From: Pseudomonas fluorescens
GTDB taxonomy: Bacteria > Pseudomonadota > Gammaproteobacteria > Pseudomonadales > Pseudomonadaceae
DNA: 64,000 nucleotides
Direction of reading: 5' to 3'
Assembly (NCBI RefSeq): GCF_902497855.1
Contig: NZ_CABVHU010000004.1
Location: 1 to 64,000 of the forward strand
Shown here piece by piece: positions 24,932 through 35,096 of the stretch. The notes beneath the pieces were generated by a model. That model was not told the origin of the DNA and did no database searches. It worked only from the letters and a program-made list of their open reading frames with translations. A program made the position numbers and the translations under genes. Position 1 is the stretch's first letter. Each line of letters begins with the position of its first letter.

Positions 24932-25969
24932 TCACCGGGTTTTGTTCGTTTCTTGCCGCTGCCGCATTATTTTGGCCATTCCCGGGTCTCGTTCATTGTG
25001 CTTCGCCAATGCCTGGCGTTTTTCCCTGCTCAGGAACAGGCTCAACAGCACCGAGGCCAGGATGATGCCGGCGACCAGCGCCAGCGACCATTGGATCGGC
25101 AGATGAAACCACGGCATGAGCAACATCTTGCCGCCAATGAATATAAGGACGATGGCCAGGGCGTATTTGAGCAGATGAAAACGCTCGGTCATGTCGGCGA
25201 GCAGGAAGTACAGGGCGCGCAAGCCCATGATCGCGAAGATGTTGGAGGTGAACACGATAAAGGGGTCGGTGGTCACGGCGAAGATCGCCGGGATGCTGTC
25301 GACCGCGAATATCAGGTCGCTGGCCTCGATCAGGACCATCACCAGAAACATCGGCGTCGCCCAGCGCACGCCATCGAGCACCACGAAGAACCGCTCGCCG
25401 TGAAAGCCGTCGGTCACGCGCAAATGACCTCGCAGCCAGCCCAGTAAGGGGTTCCTGGCCAGATCGGGCTGCTGGTCGGCGAAGATCAGCATCTTTGTCC
25501 CGGTGATCATCAGGAACGCGCCGAAGACATAGAGCAGCCAGGCGAATTGCGACACCAGCCAGACCCCGGCGAAAATCATCAGGGTGCGCATCACGATGGC
25601 GCCCAGCACGCCATACAGCAAAACCCGGCGCTGCAACTCCGGCGGCACAGCGAAGTACCCGAAGATCATGACGAAGACGAACATGTTGTCGATCGACAGT
25701 GATTGCTCGATCAGGTAACCCGTGAGGAATTCAAGGGTTTTGCGCTGGGCGACCTGCGCGCCGAAGGTGTCGTTCAGGTACCACCAGAGCAGGGCGGCGA
25801 AAACCAGTGCCAGGCCGCTCCAGGCAATGACCCAGGACAGCGCCTCGCGGACGGACACGCGATGCGCCTTGCGTCCACCGAACACGAAAAGGTCCAGCGC
25901 CAGCATGCAGACGATGAAGGCGATGAAGCTGGCCCACATCCAGGGTTCGCCGATGGTCATGGAGGACAT
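24932..25969 (-). CDS. TerC/Alx-family membrane protein
   Basis: A 345-residue protein with about nine membrane segments and the acidic TerC signatures LALDLFVFGG, EQSLSIDNMFVFVMIFGY and EASDLIFAVDSIPAI. Family members export manganese or other metals and give tellurite or alkaline tolerance. An Alx-like manganese export role is the best guess. Its upstream region contains a possible structured leader (26069-26120). Confidence 0.88.
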   Translation of the reverse strand: MSSMTIGEPWMWASFIAFIVCMLALDLFVFGGRKAHRVSVREALSWVIAWSGLALVFAALLWWYLNDTFGAQVAQRKTLEFLTGYLIEQSLSIDNMFVFVMIFGYFAVPPELQRRVLLYGVLGAIVMRTLMIFAGVWLVSQFAWLLYVFGAFLMITGTKMLIFADQQPDLARNPLLGWLRGHLRVTDGFHGERFFVVLDGVRWATPMFLVMVLIEASDLIFAVDSIPAIFAVTTDPFIVFTSNIFAIMGLRALYFLLADMTERFHLLKYALAIVLIFIGGKMLLMPWFHLPIQWSLALVAGIILASVLLSLFLSREKRQALAKHNERDPGMAKIMRQRQETNKTR

Positions 25970-26068
25970 GCGATTTTTCCCGACTGATCGAGGCAGGTGC
26001 AGGTCATGCTATCGATCAGGTGGCTTCAGGAAAAATCGTTTATTTTTTGCTGATCCTTCGTTATTTTC

Positions 26069-26120
26069 GAAGTATTGCAGGCTCTGGCGACCGGCCCGTC
26101 GGCGCGCTCCATGCTACTTC
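26069..26120 (-). promoter_or_regulatory. Possible structured leader upstream of terC-like gene
   Basis: Read on the minus strand, GAAGTAGC (26113-26120) and GCAATACTTC (26069-26078) could pair to close a stem around a GC-rich interior. The flanking wording loosely recalls the GAGTAG...CATACTC closing stem of the yybP-ykoY manganese riboswitch found before alx/TerC genes in other bacteria. The match is imperfect and the rest of the consensus is not seen. Low confidence. Confidence 0.22.
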
Positions 26121-26160
26121 ACCGCGTCAGTCCTGCACTCCATGCGCCTGTACAGGGTGC

Positions 26161-27335
26161 TCAAATCCGCGCCAGCGCCTGGCTCAAGTCCGCACGCAGG
26201 TCCTCCACATCCTCGACCCCCACCGACAGACGCACCAGCGCATCGCCGATGCCAAGCTGCGCACGGGTCTCGGCAGGAATGGTCGCATGGGTCATGATCG
26301 CCGGGTGCTCGATCAGGCTTTCCACGCCACCCAGGCTTTCGGCCAGGGCAAAGATCTGCACACTTTCGAGGAAGCGCCTGGCGCCTGCCAGGTCGCTGTT
26401 GAGGTCGAGGGAAATCATCCCGCCGAAACCGCGCATCTGCTGCCGCGCCAGTTCGTGCTGCGGGTGCGATGGCAGCCCTGGATAATAGACGCGCGCCACC
26501 TGGGGCTGACGCTCCAGCCATTGCGCCAGCTCCAGTGCGTTGCTGCAGTGGCGTTCCATGCGCAGTGCCAGGGTTTTCACCCCGCGCAGGGTCAGAAAGG
26601 CGTCGAACGGCCCGGCGATAGCCCCCACCGCGTTCTGCAGGAAACCCAGGCGCTCGGCCAATTCGGCGTTCTGGCCGACCACGGCGATGCCGCCGATCAC
26701 GTCGGAGTGGCCGTTCAGGTACTTGGTCGTCGAGTGCAGCACGATGTCGAAGCCCAGTTCCAGCGGGCGCTGTATCCACGGGCTGGCGAAGGTATTGTCG
26801 GCCACACAAATGATGTCTCGGTCACGGCAGATGCGCGCGATGGCCGCCAGGTCAGTGAGGCTCAGCAGGGGATTGCTCGGGGTCTCGACCATGACCATGC
26901 GCGTGTCGTCCTGCAGCGCCGCTTCGAAAGCCGTCAGGTTCGAGAGGTCGACGAAGCTGAAGCGAAGCCCGGCGCTGCGCCGACGCACCTTGTCGAACAG
27001 ACGGAAAGTCCCGCCGTACAGATCGTTGCCGGAGACGACGTGCGCCCCGGTGTCGAGCAGTTCCAGCACCGTGGAAATCGTCGCCAGCCCGGAGGCGAAC
27101 GCGAAAGCCTGGGTACCGCCTTCAAGGTCCGCGACGCAGCGCTCCAGGGCAAAGCGCGTCGGGTTGTGCGAGCGTCCGTAGTCGAAGCCCTTGTGCACGC
27201 CGGGGCTCTGTTGCAAGTAGGTGGAGTTGGCGTAGATCGGCGGCATCAGCGCCCCGGTGGTCGGGTCCGGCACCTGCCCGGCGTGGATCACGCGGGTGGC
27301 GAAGGCGCGGGTTGCCGCGTTTTCATCGTGTTGAC

Positions 27336-27339
<4 letters not shown>
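26161..27339 (-). CDS. Cystathionine gamma-lyase (PLP)
   Basis: A 392-residue Cys/Met-metabolism PLP enzyme. The PLP lysine is in the STTKYLNGHSD motif, and the DYGRSHNPTR and FASGLATIS segments are typical of cystathionine gamma-lyases and synthases. Because it overlaps the CBS gene by 4 bp in the same operon, cystathionine gamma-lyase (cystathionine to cysteine, ammonia and 2-oxobutyrate) is the most likely role. It completes reverse transsulfuration. Confidence 0.9.
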
Positions 27340-28712
<1,373 letters not shown>

Positions 28713-29122
28713 GTTGTCACCTCGCTGCAAAAATCTGCACTGGATGGGACAGCAACCCGCGGCGAGTTCTCGCGCGCCGGTCGCAAGCAAATGCGTCGTT
28801 TGGAACATAGGCCGGGATTGCCCCTCTCGCAACCGCGCACGGCCATTTGTTAGCGTCGGCTCCGAAAACGCGGTTCCTGCCGTTAGTCGGCGAACGAAAG
28901 TAGCGTCTTTCTCCGGACACAGATATTGGCCATTGCGATCCCCTTTTGGCCAACCCCGCACTGTGATCCGCCCAGACGGTCGGCAAGAATCAGGGGCGAG
29001 CGCCGATTCACACGCACCAGCGAAACCACAACCATACTCTTCTTGCTCCTTCAATTTTGCAGGCCGCTGCCGTGTACAGAACATAAAAACCATCGAGCTA
29101 ACGCCACACTTGGGGAAAATCC
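28713..29122. other. 410-bp divergent intergenic region
   Basis: This region separates the CBS operon (minus) from the polyamine-binding-protein gene (plus) and must hold both promoters. I see no open frame with gene-like codon use, no clear operator palindrome and no riboswitch. A small GCCG-TTAGT-CGGC stem lies near 28880-28892. Confidence 0.6.
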
Positions 29123-30223
29123 ATGGACACGATGAAACGCATGCTGGGCGTCACTGTTTGCGGGCTGACGCTGCTGGCCGGCGCAGCACAGGCCGAACAG
29201 CGCGAACTGAGGGTGTACAACTGGGCGGATTACATCCTGCCCTCGGTGCCCAAGGACTTCGCCCAGAACACCGGCATCAAAGTCACCTGGGACACCTTCG
29301 ACACCAACGAGTCCCTGGAAGCCAAGCTGCTGACGGGCAATTCGGGGTACGACCTGGTGGTGCCGTCGAACCAGTTCATCGAAACCCAGATCAAGGCCGG
29401 CGTGTTCCAGAAACTCGACAAGTCTAAACTGCCGAACTGGCAGCACCAGGACCCGGCCCTGCTCAAGCTGCTGGACAAGAACGACCCCGGCAATCAATAC
29501 GGCGTGCCCTACATGTACGGCACCGTGCTGATCGGCTTCAATCCGGACAAGGTCAAGGCCGCGCTGGGTGAAAACGCACCGGTGGACAGCTGGGACCTGG
29601 TGTTCAAGCCCGAGAACATGGAGAAGCTCAAGGCCTGTGGCGTGGCGATGCTCGACTCGCCTTCGGAAATCCTGCCGCTGGCCCTGCATTACCTGGGGCT
29701 CGACCCCAACAGTCAGAACCCGGACGATTATGAAAAAGCCAAGGCGCTGATGCTGAAGATTCGTCCCTACGTCACCTACTTCAACTCGGCCAAGTACATG
29801 ACCGACATCGCCAATGGCGACATCTGCGTCGCCATCGGCTACTCCGGCAGCTTCTACCAGTTCGGCAATCGCGCCAAAGAGGCCGGCAACGGCGTGGTCG
29901 TCGACTGGCGCCTGCCGAAGGAAGGCGCACCGATCTGGTTTGACACCTTTGCCATTCCCAAGAGCGCGAAGAATGTCGACGAGGCCCACGAGTTCCTCAA
30001 CACCTTGCTCGACCCCAAAGTCATCGCCCCGATCAGTGACTTCCTCGGGTACCCCAATGCCAACAAGGACTCGATCGCGCTGATCAACAAGGAGATCACC
30101 GGCAACCCGAACCTGACGCCGACCAGTGAGGCGTTGAAAACGCTATACGTGGTGCAACCGTTGCCGCAGAAGCTTGAGCGCGTGCGGACCCGGGTTTGGA
30201 CCAGTATCAAGTCCGGCAATTAA
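29123..30223 (+). CDS. Polyamine ABC transporter substrate-binding protein
   Basis: A 366-residue periplasmic binding protein of the PotF/SpuD type, with a signal peptide cleaved near AQAEQ. The mature start ELRVYNWADYILP and the NSGYDLVVPSN motif are typical of putrescine/spermidine receptors. No ATPase or permease gene is next to it, so it must work with components encoded elsewhere, or act as an orphan receptor. A GGGG site precedes the start. A perfect 13-bp hairpin follows the stop. Confidence 0.9.
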   Translation: MDTMKRMLGVTVCGLTLLAGAAQAEQRELRVYNWADYILPSVPKDFAQNTGIKVTWDTFDTNESLEAKLLTGNSGYDLVVPSNQFIETQIKAGVFQKLDKSKLPNWQHQDPALLKLLDKNDPGNQYGVPYMYGTVLIGFNPDKVKAALGENAPVDSWDLVFKPENMEKLKACGVAMLDSPSEILPLALHYLGLDPNSQNPDDYEKAKALMLKIRPYVTYFNSAKYMTDIANGDICVAIGYSGSFYQFGNRAKEAGNGVVVDWRLPKEGAPIWFDTFAIPKSAKNVDEAHEFLNTLLDPKVIAPISDFLGYPNANKDSIALINKEITGNPNLTPTSEALKTLYVVQPLPQKLERVRTRVWTSIKSGN

Positions 30224-30237
30224 ACGCCACCCTGACT

Positions 30238-30271
30238 CTTGTGGCGAGGGAGCAAGCGCCCTCGCCACAAG
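30238..30271. terminator. 13-bp hairpin between convergent genes
   Basis: CTTGTGGCGAGGG (30238-30250) and CCCTCGCCACAAG (30259-30271) form a perfect stem with an 8-base loop. It lies between the binding-protein stop and the LysR stop, which begins at the very next base (30272). This GTGGCGAGGGAGC palindrome type recurs in fluorescent pseudomonads and probably serves as a bidirectional terminator or REP variant. Confidence 0.8.
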
Positions 30272-31207
30272 TCACTCACCCGGTTCGTGCAACTGCCATG
30301 GCGCGCCGCGTGCAAACCGTGCCTCGATCCACTGCTTGAAAGCCGTCGTCGCTGCCGTGTTGTAGCGGGCTGAAGGACGCACCAGATAAACACCGGCATC
30401 GGCATCCAGCTGCCAGTCGGGCAGCACTCTGACCAACTGACCGCTAGCGAGGTCTCGGGTCATCAGCCATTCACCCCCGGCAAGGATGCCCAGCCCCATG
30501 CGCGCAGCGGATAGCAGCGCCTCATTGTCGTTACTGACCATGGTGCTGCGCACCTTGATGGATTGCTGGTCGTCAGTACGGGCGAGCTTCCATTCCGGGT
30601 ACGAATGCAGCCCGGTGAAACCCAGGCAATTGTGATCGGCGAGGTCCGCCGGTGTATTCGGCTCGCCATGGCGCTGCAGGTAGGCGGGGGCCGCGCAGAG
30701 GATTCGGCGGTGATCGCACAACTTGCGGGCGACCAGTCGGTTGTCTGCCAGCTCACCGATGCGAATCGCGGCATCGAAACCTTCGGCGACGATGTCCACG
30801 AAACGCTCCGCGTATTCGACCTCCAGCGATACCTCGGGGTAAGCCAGGGCGAACTCCGAGACCATTGCGCCGAGCCATAACCGACCCATCGCGGCCGGCA
30901 GGGCGATGCGCAAACGGCCCCTGACCTGTGCCGCGCCCTGTGCCGCATCCTGCTCTGCCTGCGCGATCAGATCCACGGCATGACGCAGCCGCGAGACCAG
31001 GCGTGCGCCTTCGTCGGTAAACCGCAGTTGCCGGGTGGTGCGTTCGACCAGACGTATCCCCAGGCGAAGCTCCATGGCGCCGAGCCGCTTGGACAGTACC
31101 GACGGGTGCCGTTGCAGCATCCTTCCGGCGGCGGCAAAAGAGCCGTGTTCGGACAACGCCAGGAGTGTGGCGAGTTCATCTGCCTGCCGGCTATCGAACA
31201 GATCCAT
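30272..31207 (-). CDS. LysR-family regulator
   Basis: A 311-residue LysR-type regulator of the CrgA/DsdC-like broad group. The winged helix is at residues ~5-62 (SEHGSFAAAGRMLQRHPSVLSKRLGAME). ATG 31207 is preferred to the GTG at 31219, with GGCGAGG upstream. It is followed on the same strand by no gene; the quinone oxidoreductase lies 55 bp upstream in the same direction and may be its target. Confidence 0.85.
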   Translation of the reverse strand: MDLFDSRQADELATLLALSEHGSFAAAGRMLQRHPSVLSKRLGAMELRLGIRLVERTTRQLRFTDEGARLVSRLRHAVDLIAQAEQDAAQGAAQVRGRLRIALPAAMGRLWLGAMVSEFALAYPEVSLEVEYAERFVDIVAEGFDAAIRIGELADNRLVARKLCDHRRILCAAPAYLQRHGEPNTPADLADHNCLGFTGLHSYPEWKLARTDDQQSIKVRSTMVSNDNEALLSAARMGLGILAGGEWLMTRDLASGQLVRVLPDWQLDADAGVYLVRPSARYNTAATTAFKQWIEARFARGAPWQLHEPGE

Positions 31208-31262
31208 GCAACCACACACCTCGCCAAATCACGCAGACATCAGGTCCTGATCACGCCTCGGA

Positions 31263-32237
31263 TCAGGGTATGAGGACGATTGCACCTTGCGCCCGTCCAC
31301 TTTCCATCTCGGCATGCGCCAGGGCTACGTCAGCCAAGGGATAGCGCCGCCCGATTCGAGGCTGAATGATACCGCTGGCGACCGCTTGCAACACCTCTTG
31401 TGCGCGTTGCTGATAGTCCAGCGCAGTGGCGGTATGCGCGGCGAGAGAGGGGCGGGTCAGGAACAGCGAACCTTTGGCGTTGAGGGTGCTGACTTCCACC
31501 GGCGCCGGAGCGCCCGAGGCCATGCCGAAAGACACCATCAAACCGCGCGGGCGTAGGCTGTCGAGCGATGCTTCGAAAGACACTCTGCCGATGGGGTCAT
31601 ACACGACGTCAACCTTATGCCCGCCGGTCAGCTCCGCCACCTGGGAGGCCAGTGTCGCGGCGTCGAAAACCAGCACTGCATCACAACCGGCTGCCTTGGC
31701 GCGCTCGACGCTGTCGGGTTTCGAGACCACACCGATGACGAAGGCGCCGAGGTGTTTTGCCCAGGGCACCATGATCTGCCCCAACGCGCCCGCGGCGCCA
31801 TACAACAGCACTCGGGTGCCCGGGCCAACGGGACAGGTAGTCTTGAGCAGGTAATGGGCAGTGATCCCCTTGAACAGGAGGGCCGCCGCTTCGTCGTAAC
31901 CCAGTTCATCGCCGATCTTCACCAGTCGATTGGCCGGAAAGAGGCGGGCGCTGGCATAGGCACCCAGCGGGCCGGTGGCGTACGCGACCCTGTCGCCCAC
32001 GGCAAACCCGGTCACGCCCGGCCCGATCGCCATCACCTGTCCGGCGCCTTCAAGGCCAAGTCCGCAGGGCAGGGGCACACGGACAGCGCCGCTGCGTTGG
32101 CTCAAGTCCAAAGGATTGAGCCCGATCGCTTTTTGCTCCAGCCAGACTTCGCCGACGCCCGGTGCTTGCGCCGTGGAGTGCTCGAACCGCAAAACCTCGG
32201 GCCCGCCTGTTTCATGAACGACAACGGTGCTTACCAT
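31263..32237 (-). CDS. NADPH:quinone oxidoreductase, zeta-crystallin type
   Basis: A 324-residue zinc-free medium-chain reductase. The cofactor-binding LLYGAAGALGQIMVPWAK motif is clear and there are no structural-zinc cysteines. Enzymes of this group reduce quinones or enals with NADPH. The start at 32237 is supported by GGAG 8 bases upstream. An inverted repeat (GCAATT at 32304-32309 and AATTGC at 32319-32324) upstream could be an operator. Confidence 0.88.
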   Translation of the reverse strand: MVSTVVVHETGGPEVLRFEHSTAQAPGVGEVWLEQKAIGLNPLDLSQRSGAVRVPLPCGLGLEGAGQVMAIGPGVTGFAVGDRVAYATGPLGAYASARLFPANRLVKIGDELGYDEAAALLFKGITAHYLLKTTCPVGPGTRVLLYGAAGALGQIMVPWAKHLGAFVIGVVSKPDSVERAKAAGCDAVLVFDAATLASQVAELTGGHKVDVVYDPIGRVSFEASLDSLRPRGLMVSFGMASGAPAPVEVSTLNAKGSLFLTRPSLAAHTATALDYQQRAQEVLQAVASGIIQPRIGRRYPLADVALAHAEMESGRAQGAIVLIP

Positions 32238-32360
32238 CTTCGACTCCGTACACATTGGGTGTGTCAGAAGTGTGGATTGTACGACGGTGGAGCACTAGTC
32301 GGAGCAATTGCAGTTCATAATTGCACCCGATGCAGCAATCGCCAGCGCTCAACCGGACCC

Positions 32361-32426
32361 GTAGGAGCCAGGCTTGCCGGCGAAGGCGATCTTGAGTACG
32401 CCTTCGCCGGCAAGCCTGGCTCCTAC
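32361..32426. repeat. Perfect 28-bp inverted REP pair
   Basis: GTAGGAGCCAGGCTTGCCGG and the following 8 bases (32361-32388) are exactly complementary to 32399-32426, with a 10-base loop. This is the second REP class of the window (GTAGGAGCC...GCCGGCGAAGG). It directly abuts the 27-bp tandem array. Confidence 0.95.
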
Positions 32427-32559
32427 AGAAAGCGGTTTACAGGCGATAGAACCAGAAAGCGGTTTACAGGCGATCGAACCAGAAAGCGGTTTACAGGTGA
32501 TAGAACCAGAAAGCGGTTTACAGGCGTTAGAACCAGAAGCGCTTTACAGGCGTTAGAAC
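32427..32559. repeat. 27-bp tandem repeat, five copies
   Basis: The unit starts AGAAAGCGGTTTACAGGCGA and is 27 bp long. Copies begin at 32427, 32454, 32481, 32508 and 32535; the last is shortened to about 25 bp. Copies 1-4 differ from each other by only one to three bases. The last copy contains the stop codon of the TonB-dependent receptor (32553-32555). The array fills the gap between that gene and a REP hairpin. There are no spacers, so it is not a CRISPR array. Confidence 0.95.
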
Positions 32560-34994
32560 GCAGGGGTGTATTTCACGCTGAACATGACGTTTCGCGGGTC
32601 ACCAAAGTAGTTGTTGCCATTGAGCTGGTTGTACCCAGCCGTGTAATAGTTCTTGTCGAACAGGTTGTTGGCATTCAATGCCAGGTCGATTTCCGGGGTG
32701 AGTTGATAGCCCAGGCGAGCATTCCATACGGTGTAGCCGGGTATCTCGTAGGTGCGTTCGTAACCCAGGGTGTGGCTTTGGGTGGTGAAGCCCAGCCCGG
32801 TGCTGACCCGGCTCCAGTCGCCGCTGAACTGATAGTCGCTCCAGACCCGCAGCATGTGCTTGGGCGTCCACTGGCTGAAGACCCTGCCTTCGTCGACCGG
32901 ATCTTCGAGATATTTGGTGGTGTTGTAGGTGTAGCCGGCGAACAGTTGCAGGCCGCTGAGCACTTCGCCGCTGATTTCCGCCTCGATCCCCTGGCTGCGA
33001 ACCTTGCCTGAGGCGGTCGAGCAGTACCAGCCGTCGCAGGCGAAACCCGAGGCGACGTCGTTGACCGCACGATTCTCCTGGTCGTAACGGAACACCGCCA
33101 GGGACGTATTGACCCGGCCATCCATCAGCTCGCCCTTGAGACCGATTTCGTAGTTGCTGCCGATCACCGGCTTAAGCACCGAGCCGCTCGTGGTACGTGA
33201 GGTCTGTGGTTCGAACACGTCGGTGTAGCTGGCATAGACCGCCCATTCGCGGTTCAGGTCGTAGACGATGCCGGCGTAGGGCGTGACTTCTCCGGTTTCG
33301 TTGGTGGTGCTTGGCGCGTCGTCGATAGCGACGTCGCTGAACGCGGCCTGGGTCGCCGACTTGTAGCTGTAGTCATACCAGCTGACCCGGGCGCCGAGCA
33401 CCAGGGTCAGCGGCTCAATCGGCTTGACCCGCCAGCTGCCGTACAGGCCTTTTTGCCGGATGTCGTATTTGCTCGGGGTCGCGCGGCCACCGGGGGTATT
33501 GAGCAAACCGTCGTAGCTGATTTCGGGGCGGTCATGATCGATGCCGAAGATGGTGTCGCTGCTGTCGTTGAAGGTCCGCGCAAAACGGTCGTCCGAGGTG
33601 AACTTGGAGTAGTTGCCGCCGAGCATGATTTCCTGCTGCATCGACAGGGCTTCGAAACGTCCGGTGAGGTTCATGTCCAGACCGACCTTGGTGGCGTCGA
33701 AGTCCGACACGAAATCGGCATATTGCACGCCACTGCCATCGGCATTGAGGCCGTCGTCGATGGTTTGCAGCCGTTGGTTTTTCGCCTGGTTGTCTTCCGT
33801 CATGCGCACCGCGCCGACCTTGAACGCCCAGTCGTCGTTGAACCGGTGCTCCAGATCGGTGTAGACCGTGGTGACATCGATATCCGAATGGTTCCAGCGC
33901 GCACCGGTGTAGGTCGAACGCGACACGTCGACTGGGCTGCCGTCAGCGTAGCGGGGCAGGCCGCGGATCATCGGTCGCGACTCGCCGTCGGAGCGGCTGA
34001 CGGCCAGGCCCAGGGTAGTGTCTTCGCGCAGATCGAAGTCCAGCGCGCCGTACAGCGAGTGGGTCTTGCTCCATTCGTAGTCGGTGAAGGATTGGCTCTG
34101 GTCTTCATCGGCAACGAAGCGGCCACGCACGGTGCCGGTCTGGTTCAGCGGTCCGCCGGCGTCCAGTTGCAGGCCGTAATGATCCCAGGAACCGGCCTTT
34201 GCGGTGAGGGTCACGGTCGGTGCGTACTGGCCGCGTTTGCGCACCAGGTTGATCGCACCGCCGGGGCTGCCGGTACCCTGCAGCAAGCCGGACGCACCGC
34301 GCAGCACTTCCATGCGATCGAAAAAGATCAGGTCCTGGGTGGCCCAGTTGCCCAGCGCGTAGGTGTTGCGCGGGATCGGCACGCCGTCGTACTGCCAGTC
34401 ATCGATCTGGAAGCCGCGCGAGGTCAGGATCATGCCTTTGCCCACGCCCTGGACGCCGACCAGTCCGGTGGTCTGGTTGGCGGCGTCTTTAAGATCGGTG
34501 AGGCCCTGGTCGTCCATCTGCTTGCGGGTCATCACGGTGACCGACTGCGGAATTTCCTTCAAGGTATGAGTGCCCTTGCCGATGGTCACCGCCCGTGCCG
34601 CGTAGGAGCCCGAGCCTTCGGTAGTGGCATCGACACTGCGTTCGACGATGCTGGTGACACCCAGTTGCAGCGCGGCGTTGCTGTCCGTGGCCGGTTCGAC
34701 GCTGAAGTTGCCTTGCTCGGTGACGCGCAGCTGCAGGTCGCTGCCGGTCAGTGCCCTTTGCATCGCCTCGGCGGCGGGCATCCGGCCAATCACCGCCGGT
34801 GCCTGTTTGCCCTGCACCAGCGAAGGTTCCAGGGAAACGATATGCCCGCTCTGGCTGGCGATGGCATTCAGCGTGCTGGCGAGGGGGCCGGCCGGCAGGT
34901 TGAAGGACAGGTCTTGGGCCTGTGCCAGGGCAGGGCTGGCCAGGATTGCCAGGGCAACGGCAGCGGAAAGGGTGTGGGGCCACGGGTTGAACAC
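32553..34994 (-). CDS. TonB-dependent siderophore receptor with STN domain
   Basis: An 813-residue outer-membrane receptor. A signal peptide is cleaved near AQAQD, an STN signalling domain follows (about 28-80), then a plug (IPQSVTVMTRKQM...DLKDAANQT) and a 22-strand barrel ending in the required aromatic residue (KYTPAF). The STN domain together with the adjacent FecR and FecI genes implies trans-envelope induction by its own ferric siderophore, in the manner of FecA or FpvA. The start is a GTG at 34994 with AGGAG 7 bases upstream. The siderophore is unknown. Confidence 0.93.
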   Translation of the reverse strand: MFNPWPHTLSAAVALAILASPALAQAQDLSFNLPAGPLASTLNAIASQSGHIVSLEPSLVQGKQAPAVIGRMPAAEAMQRALTGSDLQLRVTEQGNFSVEPATDSNAALQLGVTSIVERSVDATTEGSGSYAARAVTIGKGTHTLKEIPQSVTVMTRKQMDDQGLTDLKDAANQTTGLVGVQGVGKGMILTSRGFQIDDWQYDGVPIPRNTYALGNWATQDLIFFDRMEVLRGASGLLQGTGSPGGAINLVRKRGQYAPTVTLTAKAGSWDHYGLQLDAGGPLNQTGTVRGRFVADEDQSQSFTDYEWSKTHSLYGALDFDLREDTTLGLAVSRSDGESRPMIRGLPRYADGSPVDVSRSTYTGARWNHSDIDVTTVYTDLEHRFNDDWAFKVGAVRMTEDNQAKNQRLQTIDDGLNADGSGVQYADFVSDFDATKVGLDMNLTGRFEALSMQQEIMLGGNYSKFTSDDRFARTFNDSSDTIFGIDHDRPEISYDGLLNTPGGRATPSKYDIRQKGLYGSWRVKPIEPLTLVLGARVSWYDYSYKSATQAAFSDVAIDDAPSTTNETGEVTPYAGIVYDLNREWAVYASYTDVFEPQTSRTTSGSVLKPVIGSNYEIGLKGELMDGRVNTSLAVFRYDQENRAVNDVASGFACDGWYCSTASGKVRSQGIEAEISGEVLSGLQLFAGYTYNTTKYLEDPVDEGRVFSQWTPKHMLRVWSDYQFSGDWSRVSTGLGFTTQSHTLGYERTYEIPGYTVWNARLGYQLTPEIDLALNANNLFDKNYYTAGYNQLNGNNYFGDPRNVMFSVKYTPAF

Positions 34995-35058
34995 AGCATT
35001 CTCCTGATGGTGTGGAAGTGTCAGGAGATAGGTGGGACGAGAAATGAAAACCGGACAC

Positions 35059-35077
35059 GAATGAGAGTGATTTTCAA
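35059..35077. promoter_or_regulatory. Putative Fur box, receptor promoter
   Basis: GAATGAGAGTGATTTTCAA upstream of the receptor resembles the 19-bp Fur consensus (alternating GATAAT-like hexamers). Iron repression is expected for this cassette. The match is by eye. Confidence 0.5.
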
Positions 35078-35096
35078 AAAAAATTTATCTGCACGG

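Noticed and set aside
28713..29093. N-terminal extension of the CBS gene
   Set aside because: The start at 28712 has a clear ribosome site and matches the family N-terminus; the extension lacks homology features.
32374..32556. Open frame encoding a nine-residue repeat peptide
   Set aside because: It is generated by the 27-bp tandem repeat and starts inside a REP hairpin; there is no ribosome site.
32427..32559. CRISPR array
   Set aside because: The repeats are head-to-tail without unique spacers and there are no cas genes in the window.
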